Below, in pieces: positions 1 to 9,471 of a stretch of 64,000 nt of DNA (positions are counted from its first letter, which is position 1; every line of letters starts with the position of its first letter). The position numbers were made by a program, and so were the translations under genes. The notes beneath the pieces are model-generated. The model did no database searches, was not told the origin of the DNA, and saw only the letters and a list, made by a program, of their open reading frames with translations. Origin of the DNA: Paramyrothecium sp. XJ0827 (lineage: Eukaryota; Ascomycota; Sordariomycetes; Hypocreales; Stachybotryaceae); the NCBI GenBank assembly GCA_020881915.1, contig JAJFPB010000007.1, positions 2,294,001-2,358,000 of the forward strand. The letters run 5' to 3'.

Positions 1-109
1 AATACATAATGTTCGCCTAATAGCAGTTTCCAATTTCGTCCATTAGACTCAAATAAAGTTCCATGCACATTGGCGTGTACCCCATCTAAGAGGACTTTGG
101 ACGTTTTAT

Positions 110-763
110 TTAGTTTCCTTTGGCGGCTTTGTCGTCTGCGGAGAAGTTCAAGCTAACACTGTTGACGCAGTGTCGCTCATCGGTAGGCGTGGGAAAGCCT
201 TCGCCCTTGAAGACGTGGCCCAGGTGTCCACCGCAGTTGGAGCATACGATCTCGGTACGTGTCATACCGAGGGTCCGGTCTTCGTGCCTGGTCACGGCCC
301 CAGGAAGACTGTCAAAGTACGCCGGCCAGCCGCAGCCGGACTTGAACTTGTGGTTGGCCTTGTACAGAGGTGTATTGCAGCCAGCGCACGTGTAGACGCC
401 CTCCTCGGGGTAATGCTTATCAAACGTGCCACTTCCAGGCGCCTCCGTTCCCTTTTGCCTCAAGATGCGAAACTGCTCTGCGGTATCTGTTTAGCGGTTT
501 GGCTTGGAGGCGAGTGATAATACTTTGGTCTACTCACCAGGGCTCAACACAGCACGCCACTCACTATCGGTGCGCTGATCAGGGAAGGTCATCTTGGAGC
601 TGGAGGAAGAAGATCCGAACAAGGCGCCTAGGAAAGGAATGCCAGACATGGAACGAAGAGGAAGAGGTCTCAGTGAGCCCGGGTGAAGTCGGGGTGCTGG
701 TTTGATACGAGCGAAATTGGATAATGAGAACAACAGAGAGGAGAGTAGGGGAGAGAGGCGCAT
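110..763 (-). CDS. msrB: Peptide methionine-R-sulfoxide reductase (MsrB)
   Basis: The enzyme reduces methionine-R-sulfoxide in oxidised proteins, using thioredoxin. There are two exons (763-538 and 486-110). The 51 bp intron (537-487) has a GTGAGT donor and CAG acceptor, and the joined product is 200 aa. The SelR domain covers about residues 65-190. The zinc site is two CxxC pairs (C109/C112, C157/C160). The catalytic cysteine lies in RHCVNS (C182), and a second cysteine sits in SGCGWP (C127). The family signature around GTEAPG and HYPEEGVYTC is intact. The first about 38 residues are rich in Leu, Ser and Arg with no acidic residue, as in a mitochondrial presequence. An internal Met at residue 39 could start a cytosolic form. 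The stop lies near the left edge of the window. Identity is secure; the dual-localisation idea is inference. Confidence 0.95.
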
Positions 764-1730
764 GGGAGATGGTTTGAGTCGAAGTTGATGGAGCGAGTTA
801 TCAAAGGGGCAATTATATAGCCTCGAGGTTTGGTGTTATTTAAAGATGGAGTGGCTGTACATCACGGAGAGGACTCGTGTTGACAAATCATGGCGTTTCC
901 CGATCGGTGGAATCACTTGCATCATCGGCTGCCCCTCCACGAGCTCCAGGGTAGGATGGCGAAACGGGGCTACCTGGAGCTTTTGAAATCATGGTAGTTA
1001 CAAATTGCCACAATGTCTGTTGTCTCCTCAATGCCTCGGGTGCTTATTGGTTGTTGGTTTAAACCGAATAGATGGGTGACGAAGAGCCTGTGCATAGCAT
1101 CGCCTCCGTGGTTTTGATGTGGAATCATGATAGATGTAAACGAATTCGAGACTGGTTTCGAATCATGACTCCATCCCACCACCACAGTTGGGAGTTTGCG
1201 CAGCCCACCTGAAATAGCCCCGCTTGGGCTTGCTGGGTCGACCCTGGTTCCGCTTAGGTGCACTGCCAAAGCGGATAGCAAAAACACTGCCACGGCAAAA
1301 CAGGAAACTAACTAATATATACAAGTCTCTTCGCATTTTTATCTTATTGTGTTACATTGTTGGAAGTAAAATATAAATAAAATAAAATCCTTTGGAGATA
1401 GTTTATTTACTTATTGTTTTACTAGGCTCTGAAATAATAATTTTTGAATGTCTTAAATTTTATTGTATAGTAAGTTGAAGTTTTGCGGTGACTGTATTTT
1501 TGCTAACCGCTTTGACTGCCTACCCTAACCTTCCCGTCCAGTAACTTATGCCTCCCGGACCTTCGCAACCCCTTCCCCCCGCTAGCACTTGAACCTCCCC
1601 GTGGTTGCTTCTGATAGCGGACCCTGCACAATCGAGGGGCGCTCCCACACCCTTTGATGTACCTGTAACAGATTCACCATCTCCCCACTGCACCATCTGT
1701 TCGCCTTACTACCCGACCTTATTAACACAC
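764..1730. other. Intergenic, AT-rich block next to the transposon
   Basis: This holds the msrB promoter side (764-950) and unassigned DNA. From about 1310 to 1500 the sequence becomes distinctly AT-rich, with many TAAA/ATTTT runs, unlike the GC-balanced flanks. No credible gene was seen: the reading frame at 970-1293 on the minus strand has no ATG start. Confidence 0.5.
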
Positions 1731-1732
1731 TA

Positions 1733-1777
1733 ACGTAATGCACCCACTTTCCGGCCACCCCCCCATTCCGGCCACCT
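1733..1777 (+). repeat. Left terminal inverted repeat (45 bp)
   Basis: It matches the reverse complement of 3533-3577 at all 45 positions. It begins ACGTAATGCACCCAC and contains the 9-mer CCGGCCACC twice, at 1751-1759 and 1768-1776, 17 bp apart start to start. Such a repeated unit is a plausible transposase binding site (inference). Confidence 0.95.
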
Positions 1778-1876
1778 TCAATTACCACAACACCACCCTA
1801 ATGTAAGTGCTTCAACCCGCGTTTTCTCGTGCAATTTTAAAGTTCCTGAAAAACAAAGTAGATTTTTGGAATCAGC

Positions 1877-3473
1877 ATGCCCAAATACACCGAAAACGAC
1901 ATCTCAAATGCACTGGAAGACATCCATTCGGGCGTGTCGCAGCGCGTTGCATCTCAACGCTGGGGGGTGCCGCGTCAAACACTACAGGATCGGCTCAAGG
2001 GCACAGACAACCACAAAGCTGCCGCAGAGACACAACAACGCCTCAGCCAGGCTCAGGAAAGGGCAATTAGGGATTGGATACTAATCCAAGACGCCCTGGG
2101 TGTTCCTCCAACGCACCAGCAGACAAGAGAGCTTGTCCAACGTGTTCTTAATGCATTAGGCGACCAACGGCCACTTGGAACACATTGGATTGATGGTTTT
2201 TTAAGGCGTAATCCAGAGATCAAGTTCATGAGAGGCAAGCCCATCGTCAGACAGCGGATTAATGGGGCTTCTACTGAAAACATCAAGGCATTCTTCGAAT
2301 TTCTCAAGCTCCCGGCGATCAAGAAGATCCCCTCAATGCATCAGTACAATATGGATGAGACAGGCATCCTTGCAGGTCTCGGTTTTAATGGCCTTGTTCT
2401 TGGGTATAGGGAAAAACGTCAGGCCCTTGTTGTATCATCAGATTCAACTGAATGGACTTCAATTCTTGAATGTATATCTGCTGACGGACGTGTCCTTGAT
2501 CCCCTGGTCATCTTCAAAGGAAAAAGCGTTCAGCAGCAATGGTTCCCCGTCGATTCGAGTTTTCTAAAGTCCTGGAACTTCACAGCAACCGAGAAAGGCT
2601 GGACAACCGATTCCATAGCCCTACGGTGGCTCCGAGAGATCTTTATCCCCCCAGACGAGGCCATCGCCGCCGCAGAAACGCCTGCTTATTGTCGACGGCC
2701 ACGGAAGCCACACGACTGACGATTTCCTTTACGAATGCTTCAAGAACGATATCCATTTACTGTTTTTACCTCCCCACGCCTCTCATGTCCTCCAGCCTCT
2801 CGATGTCTCGGTTTTTCATCCCCTCAAGCATACATATCGAAAGGAACTCGCCAAGCTCGTCCATTGTATAGATTCCTCGCCCCTGGGCAAGCTGTGCTTC
2901 CTCTCTTGCTATGACAAGGCCAGGAAAGCAGCTTTTATTAAGCAGACAATATGTTCTGGCTGGCGGATGTCTGGATTGTTCCCTATTTGTATTGCAAAAC
3001 CACTGATGAGCCCGCTGTTGCTGAAGCCGGCCCCTGACCTCCCTGAGACACCCAAGACACCCGAGAAACCGAAAAGAACACTTGACGATGCCTTTAACAC
3101 TCCAAAATGCAGTTCTGATATCATTGGATATGTCAAGAATAATAGGGAAATGTTTTCTGATGGTCCGGGTCAACGGCAATTCTGGCGTCTTCTCTGTAAG
3201 ACAATGGATTTACATTTTACTAGAACAGCAACAGCAGAATTAAAATTACAGAGTCTTGAGCTTGAGAATGAGGGCCTCCGGCCCAGGAAGAGGAAAAAGA
3301 TCAATGAGGATCCAAACGGGCGTTTTGCAAATATTGACGATGTTATCACTGCTCGAAAAAAGTGGTGGGACCTTCTGCAACCCGAAGCAACCGCAATCCA
3401 CGTCAAGAAGATTGGATTTGAACATCTTTGTATAGAATGGCAACTCACGCTTCCAACAACACCAACAATATAA
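1877..3473 (+). pseudogene. Pogo/Fot1-like transposase, frameshifted
   Basis: The N-terminal part (from ATG 1877) has the HTH/psq-type and CENP-B-type DNA-binding region (MPKYTENDISNALEDI; about residues 1-130). It then enters the DDE domain with the first catalytic Asp in YNMDETG. The frame changes near 2647-2652, a run of six C. After it the +1 frame continues directly with RLLIVDGHGSH (second Asp), HVLQPLD (third Asp, 35 residues between Asp 2 and Asp 3) and a basic C-terminal tail to the stop at 3473. One extra C in the run explains the break; without it the protein would be about 531 aa, normal for the family. As read, the first frame stops at 2719, before the second catalytic Asp, so the copy would be inactive unless the base is a sequencing error. 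Confidence 0.9.
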
Positions 3474-3532
3474 TTTTCTGATTTTTTTGGCGATGTTAAT
3501 GTGGTGTTGAAGTTGTGGTCGCATTCACATTG

Positions 3533-3577
3533 AGGTGGCCGGAATGGGGGGGTGGCCGGAAAGTGGGTGCATTACGT
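3533..3577 (-). repeat. Right terminal inverted repeat (45 bp)
   Basis: It is the exact reverse complement of the left repeat, including the seven-base G/C run, and ends immediately before the TA at 3578-3579. Just inside both repeats there is further imperfect similarity built on ACCACAAC/CAACACCAC. Confidence 0.95.
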
Positions 3578-3709
3578 TAAAGGTACACCTAAGCCATCCG
3601 GGGCTACCTGGTCAAGCCTCCGCGTCCGGCCTCCTGGACATACCTGACCTACTTTTACTCCTTTGTTCGCATCCTCCAGCCTGACCTTTCTACCCTAACC
3701 ATCCCAACC

Positions 3710-5481
3710 ATGTCGAGACGGGCACCGAACCCCGCGGCCGAGCGGGCGGCGCAAAACCAAGCAACTATCAAAAACCTCCTCAAGCTCGAACCGAACAAGG
3801 TATGCGCGGATTGCAAGAGGAACAAGCGTACGTGTCCCGACCCTCGAACTCCCCCCTTTGCGCGTGGCCCCTGATACTGACCATGAGCGCAGATCCGCGA
3901 TGGGCCAGTTGGAACCTCGGCATTTTCATCTGCATTCGCTGCTCCGGCATCCACCGTGGTATGGGCACCCACATCAGCAGGGTCAAGTCGGTCGACCTCG
4001 ATTCTTGGACGGACGAGCAGCTGCAGAGCGTCCTTAGCTGGGGAAACGCACGCGCGAACAAGTACTGGGAGCACAAGTTGGCCTCTGGCCATGCGCCCTC
4101 CGAGTCCAAGATTGAGAACTTTATCCGAACAAAGTACGAGCTGAAGCGATGGGTTATGGACGGCCCGAAGCCCGACCCCTCAACGCTCGATGTCGAAGGC
4201 GACGACGACGTTCCCCTGAGCATTGTCAAGGAGAAACAGACGATTGAGAGAAAAGAGTCGATCAGGAAAGCCTCTCTGGGTCAGTCCCAAGCTCCTCGAA
4301 ACGTTCCGACCCCTCCACAGGGTGACTTGATCGGAGGGGACGATATTCCTCGCGCGAGCACGGCTGGACCCCCTGCGTCGAAGGTGCCACCCAAGGCCGA
4401 GCCTGTCCCACCCAAGGCCACCAGCACGAAGGACTCGTTGCTCGGGTTAGATTTCCTCGGCGAGTCATCGGCCCCTCCTCGACCTGCCAGCACAACCGGG
4501 GTCAGCGCCCACGGTGGCCAGTCGCGGCCTGACTTGAAGCAGTCGATCCTGTCGCTGTACGCTTCCGCTCCGAAGCCCCCGGCGCAGCCTCAACACCAAC
4601 CTTCACACTCTGGGTCCTTTGGGGGCATACCCTCCCCCACCTTCCCTCAGCAGCAGCAAAGCTTTGGGGGTGGGTTCAACGACGCATTTGGCGGCTTGAG
4701 TATCTCTGGCGCCGGAGCCGCCAAACCTGCTCCCGCGGATCCCTTTGCTAGCCTCGGAGGCGTCTCTTCTAGTTCCCGGCCGACCCCCCAGGCAAGCAAC
4801 AGTAGTAACGCCTTTGGTGGCTTGGGGGGAGGCGGCTTCTTCAACCAAAAGCCTGCCCAGCCTTCTCAACCCTCACACCAGCAGAAGCCTTCAACCGGCG
4901 GTGGGCTAGACATGTTTGGCTCCTTCACATCGCCATCACCTGCAGCACCACCCGCTACATCTCAGCCCAAGCCTGCGCAGACGAGCTCATCTGCCATGGG
5001 CGATCTTTTCGATTTGTCGGCTCCTTCCTTCTCGTCGACGACCTCACCCCCACCCCAAACCACGACGTCTCCGCCAGCTTCCAGCTCAGTCTTCAACCTC
5101 TCCGCGGCGCAGAGCAAACCCGCTCCGCAATCACCACCAGTAACAAGTCCTGGTCCGAGTGCATTCAGCACCGCGGGCATCTCGGGAGTGGATGTCTGGG
5201 GTGGAAACGCATGGGGTAGCACTGAGTCCAAACCTAAGAGCCCTGAGGTTTCGAAGGCCTCGACCAACGACTTTGGTTGGGGCAGCGGCGGTGGATTTTC
5301 CAACACGCCCATTGTTCCCAGCGCTGGCGGTGGATTCAACCCAGCACCGAAGGTTTCGGCAGACGAGGAGTTTGGCGGATGGGCCAGCAGCACGGGGCCA
5401 TCCAACTCGACCGGGGGAGGTGGCGGTATAAGCAAGCCCGCTGGGGGAGACGAGGATTTGTTCTCGAATGTTTGGCAGTAG
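3710..5481 (+). CDS. ArfGAP domain protein (Age2/SMAP/Gts1-like)
   Basis: It is a GTPase-activating protein for Arf-family GTPases in vesicle traffic at the trans-Golgi/endosome. There are two exons (3710-3827, 3893-5481) with a 65 bp intron (GTACGT donor, GCGCAG acceptor), giving 568 aa. The ArfGAP zinc finger falls at residues 32-56 (CADC and CIRC pairs, one residue wider than the textbook spacing). It is followed by SGIHRGMGTHIS with the arginine finger at about R61, and RVKSVDLDSW. The intron cuts the zinc finger, so the start at 3710 is required to complete the first CxxC. From about residue 170 to the end the chain is low complexity (Pro, Ser, Gly, Gln, with FGG repeats), typical of adaptor-binding tails. 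It ends in an acidic-aromatic tail, DEDLFSNVWQ. ArfGAP identity is firm; the exact subfamily is not. Confidence 0.93.
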
Positions 5482-5934
5482 TTAGGTCAGCACATAACCA
5501 TGTAGGGGCTGGCTCATTGAACATAATGGAGGAAGAGTAGGCACGTTACTAGGGGCATTAACGCATGTCACGACTCACATGGGTCGTGGAAAAGAAAAAA
5601 ATAGAACTTCATGAGCGCACTGAATTTATCAAGTGTCTACCAAAAAGTGACTTGATCCATAACCCATAAACGCCGAACGATATGCTAACATTAACCAAAC
5701 CCTTTCCCGCTTGATGACCCTACACTAATTCTAACAAGAGATTGTGCTTGCATCTCTAAGCCCATGGACTCCGGATATGCACAGGAGGCCCTCACTCACC
5801 AACTTTTAGTTGGCCAAACGGATCGAAATAGCACCGGCGCATCCGCTTCGTAAAGCTTTGGCTCAGGCAGAACGTAGACCTTCGTGCTTTGAATGACGGC
5901 AGGCGTTACCTCGGGCTGAATGTTGTACTCGAAT
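5482..5934. other. Intergenic between convergent ArfGAP and SNARE genes
   Basis: About 450 bp of shared 3' region between two tail-to-tail genes. It is A/T-richer than the coding flanks. No gene or RNA was recognised. Confidence 0.5.
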
Positions 5935-6293
5935 CTAAAAGATCAACTTGATTCCGTAGTACAGCAGCAGGAAGGCGCCGATAATGATGCCCGCGAGTTT
6001 GAGGATCGCGACCTTGTTGCCCGAGGCGGCCATGCGGGTCAGACGGCCAGCGGAACCTTTGATCTGTGTGGACATGGAGGAGAAGGTCTCGTTCTACGGC
6101 AGCGGATGAAATGTCAGAATGGATGCGAGGTAGCGAGGACGGGACTCCCGAAACGTACCGTATTGTCGATGACCCCCTGGGCGCTGGCGTTGTCGTAGAT
6201 GTCGATGGTGACGCCACGGAGGGCAGAGACCTTGGCGGATAGCTCGTCGAGGCGGGCATTGTTCTGCCTCTCGCGTTCGTAGGCCTCGGACAT
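5935..6293 (-). CDS. SFT1: Golgi Qc-SNARE, Sft1/Bet1 type
   Basis: This is a small tail-anchored SNARE for intra-Golgi or ER-Golgi fusion. There are two exons (6293-6159, 6093-5935) with a 65 bp intron (GTACGT donor, GTAG acceptor). The 97 aa product is the same length as yeast Sft1. Residues 10-70 form the SNARE helix, with ARLDELSAKVSALRGVTIDI and IDNTNETFSSM in register. Residues about 78-95 (KLAGIIIGAFLLLYYGIKL) are the C-terminal membrane anchor. The start codon has a strong CACCATG context. Sft1 is favoured over Bet1 by length and by the ALRGVTIDIYDN segment. Its promoter side faces the Ysc84 gene. Confidence 0.88.
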
Positions 6294-7658
6294 GGTGGCG
6301 GGTGCGCAAGTGCGGCTGGGATGGACGTTACTGGAATCGCTGGGGACAGGTCAAGTCGCTGCGAGATCCGGGCCGAGTAGCAAGGGGGAGGGTGCCGCAG
6401 TGCCTTTGTTTTGCTTGATGGCGCTGAGCGGCGTCGGGGAGAGTATCTGCACCATACGGCCACAGCGAGGTCAAGTTCGTGAGATGGCGCCGGGAAGATC
6501 AGGATCGTGTGGAGAGCGGGCGTGGGCAGCGAGGTTGGCGGCGGAGACCCGAAGTTGTCGTTAACCTTAGTGTGGTATCGGATATGATACAAAGGGGGGC
6601 GTCCGACCAGCCCAGAATCGCAGATGCAGGGGTGCGTGTCCCCCAATGGGGGGAGGGGGGGCGAAAAGGGTGGCCATGAAGCTAGGAAGTACTGCGGTAC
6701 ATCCGCAAATCACGAGCCACATGGCTAAGGTACGCTGCTACGGTAATCGATGCAACGGCAAAGATTAAGCTACAGGATGTACTCTGTGGACTAACGACGG
6801 TACGGTAGCAAGTGGTTTGGGATACTGCAAAATCAGGAATTCACTGCTACAAGCGGCCGCTTCTACCTGAATTTATGAGAGATTCTGACCAACTTTATGA
6901 TAGATCTATATTGTTATCTAAAAGAAAAACTTATAGCACCTTAAATGTATTTTTTCAAAAAGTTCTTTTTGTTATCAATTATTTACAAGAATCTGATCTC
7001 GCGGTCCGCGTTTTGTCTTCTCGCCGCTTTTCTACCTTGGTTTATGACGATGAGCTTGCACCGCCACAAGTGCCACGCGGCTGCGACTGTTCCCATTGTC
7101 GTCCGGTCTAGCCACTGCATCCCGTCGCTTGGCACAGTTGGTATTTGGGCCATGTGACTGCAAATTGCTTGTTGTAAGTCCGCTCGGGGTGGCCTCTGCG
7201 CCATTTTGCACTTGTCGATCCAAGGTTGCGCAGCATTTGCCCTTGCCACAGAATGTCGTAAGCCCCTTCGTAGGTTTCTATAAGCCTGGTGGTGAGCATG
7301 CGCATAGATGGCGAAATAAGGTGTGGAAGCCCTCCCAGTTGGGCCTGGTAACCACCCAAGGTACGTAAGGTTGAGGTAGGTTCCATATATAAGGTACTGA
7401 TGTCAGTCCGCTGTAAGTCTGGTGCTCAACGCGCTGTCCTTGTCCAGTAGCTCCATAGTTGCCGGTGGGACCCCGCACTCCCTCCGCCAGTCACCCAAAT
7501 CCCAGCCGCGTCCTTACGCAACCGGGGCAATTACATCCATCGTATTTCTTATCCACCTCGCTTCTTCTCTTCTTCTCTCCCTTCTCCGAACCAACAGGCG
7601 AAGATAGTTTGTTCCGCAATCGCAAACCAGTCCGGTCCTCCCGACCACGACCGCCATC
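6294..7658. other. Divergent promoter region with an AT-rich island
   Basis: About 1.36 kb between the SNARE gene (minus) and the Ysc84 gene (plus). It contains a sharply AT-rich island at about 6820-7005 and the motif cluster AAGGTACGTAAGG near 7358-7380. Several 60-110 residue frames exist but none has convincing codon structure. Confidence 0.45.
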
Positions 7659-9017
7659 ATGGGTATCAACAACCCCCTGCCGTCGTCTATGGCATGTAAG
7701 TCAGCTCCTTCATCCCATTTCCGAGCTCCCGTCCACAGCTTCGCCAAGGCGCAAACCCCCTCCTTGTGCCCCAAGATCCGCGCGCCCTTCAACTAACCTT
7801 TTACTCTTCCGATGTCCAGCGGAGTGCAAGAAATGCGGTCGCATTCTTACCTCCTTCATCAATCCTCGACAGGCTTTTGGTCCCGACAAAGTTATCCCCC
7901 CCTCGATCCTCGCCGGCGCTAAGGGCCTTGCCGTCATCACCGTTCTTAAGGCCGGCTTCCTCGGCTCCGGACGATTCGGAAGCGGCCTCGTGGTCGCGCG
8001 CCTTCCCGATGGCTCTTGGAGCGCCCCCAGTGCTATTGCGACCGCTGGCGCTGGCTTCGGTGGACAGATCGGCTTCGAGCTCACCGATTTCGTCTTCATC
8101 CTCAACGATACGAACGCCGTCAAGACGTTCGCCCAAGCTGGTTCGCTAACGCTTGGCGGCAACGTGTCTTTGGCCGCTGGCCCTGTTGGACGCAATGCCG
8201 AAGCAGCCGGTGCTGCCTCCCTCAAGAGCGTTGCAGGCATTTTCAGTTACTCCAAGACCAAGGGTCTTTTTGCTGGTGTTTCCCTCGAAGGTTCCGCTAT
8301 CATTGAGCGCCGCGACGCGAACGAAAAGCTCTACGGCACCCGATACACTGCCCAGCAGCTTCTGACCGGCTCTGTGCAACCTCCGCCCCAGGCCGCCCCC
8401 CTCATGAGCGTCCTCAACTCCCGTGCCTTCAGCGGCATGCGAGGAGGTGCTGCCGCCGACGATTCAATGTACAACGACGTGCCTGTCTACGACGACCGAC
8501 ACGACGACGTGGTTTGGAACGGCAACCGGGGAAGCGCTTACGGAGAAGGCTCGCAACGTGATGACGGGTTCGGAACGCCCAGGCGGGCTAACACCTGGCA
8601 AGACGATGTTTACGATCGTCAAGGATTCGGCGGACCGCCGTCGCGGTCCAACACATTTGCTTCCAATCGTGGGGGTAATGACGACGACTTCGGTTCCCGG
8701 GATAGCAGGTTCGGGGAGAAGAGTAGTGGCCCAGGCAGACCGACTGCACCTAAACCTGTTTTTGGAAACAAGCAGGCTTCACTAGCCCACAATGAGGCCG
8801 TCGCGTTGTTCAATTTCGACGCCGATCAGCCCGGAGATCTCGGCTTTAAGAAGGGCGACGTTATCACAGTTCTCAAGAAGACCGAGAGTGACAACGACTG
8901 GTGGTATGTCTCAGCCTGCTCGCATTTTCCACGTTACAGCTCTAACATGTTTCTAGGACCGGTACGATCGGCACACGGCAAGGCATATTCCCCAGCAACT
9001 ATGTCAAAATGAAATAA
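7659..9017 (+). CDS. YSC84: SYLF-SH3 actin-patch protein (Ysc84/Lsb3-like)
   Basis: The protein binds actin and membranes at endocytic patches. There are three exons (7659-7695, 7820-8903, 8957-9017), giving 393 aa. Intron 1 is 124 bp and intron 2 is 53 bp. The N-terminal SYLF (DUF500) domain covers about residues 5-225: MGINNPLPSSM start, SECKKCGRILTSF, FGSGLVVARL, AGAGFGGQIGFELTD, and a final GVSLEGSAI block. A charged, Asp/Arg/Gly-rich linker follows (about 240-330). A C-terminal SH3 domain (about 336-392) has ALFNFDADQPGDLGF, DWW and IFPSNYVKM. Intron 2 splits the DWW codons; reading through it would destroy the last third of SH3. The start at 7659 matches the conserved N-terminus of the family; earlier in-frame starts are unlikely. 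Confidence 0.94.
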
Positions 9018-9471
9018 TACGCGCAATACTTTTGCTATATCGGAACGAAAATCACGGCTGATTCGCTCAAATCACCCATGCTTCTACTAACTTCTGCCAT
9101 CACCATTACCCAAAATATGAGAGTTATCCCGAACCGGTTACCTTTTCTTCCTGGCAAGCGCTCATCGGTATGTTATATGTGGGGTCCAGCATCGTGGGAG
9201 AGGCTGAGGACAATGGGTATTTTATGCTGCGCGAAATATTGTCTTATTTAGAGATACACCTTGGACTTGGTGTTGCAGAATTCAATTGATCTTTGTCGTA
9301 TAGCTCCTTTTGCGTCCAATGGTGACTAGGCTGTCTAGGCAGATCAACTGGGTACAAAGACCGAGATACTTGCAAGATTTACACCCACGCCATACACATG
9401 TACGGAGTATTGGATAGCATTCATCAGATTGCGATTTCTTTGCTTGCGAGAATGAACCAGCCCCAACCCAA
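9018..9471. other. Intergenic between convergent genes
   Basis: About 450 bp holding the 3' regions of the Ysc84 gene and of the Rec114-like gene. Nothing else was recognised. Confidence 0.5.

Larger units (their letters stand above)
1733..3577 (+). mobile_element. Tc1/mariner-superfamily pogo/Fot1-like DNA transposon
   Basis: This is a 1845 bp element bounded by perfect 45 bp terminal inverted repeats. It is flanked on both sides by TA (1731-1732 and 3578-3579), the target duplication expected for this superfamily. It carries one transposase reading frame with a CENP-B-like helix-turn-helix and a DD35D catalytic triad, the pogo/Fot1 arrangement. It sits between msrB and the ArfGAP gene and interrupts no recognised gene. 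Perfect TIRs and the absence of multiple C-to-T stop mutations argue that the insertion is young and was not heavily affected by repeat-induced point mutation (RIP). That is inference from a single copy. Confidence 0.93.

Noticed and set aside
970..1293. 107-codon frame with a signal-peptide-like start
   Set aside because: It begins at GTG, not ATG, has no recognised motif, and lies in a degraded AT-rich region.
5906..6646. 246-codon minus-strand frame over the SNARE gene
   Set aside because: It reads through the intron of the SNARE gene in another frame, lacks conserved motifs, and its sequence is Pro/Arg/Ser-rich as expected from a shadow frame.
7459..7658. Upstream in-frame extension of the Ysc84-like gene
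   Set aside because: The in-frame extension has no supporting motif. The family start MGINNPLPSSM and the first intron explain the 5' end better.
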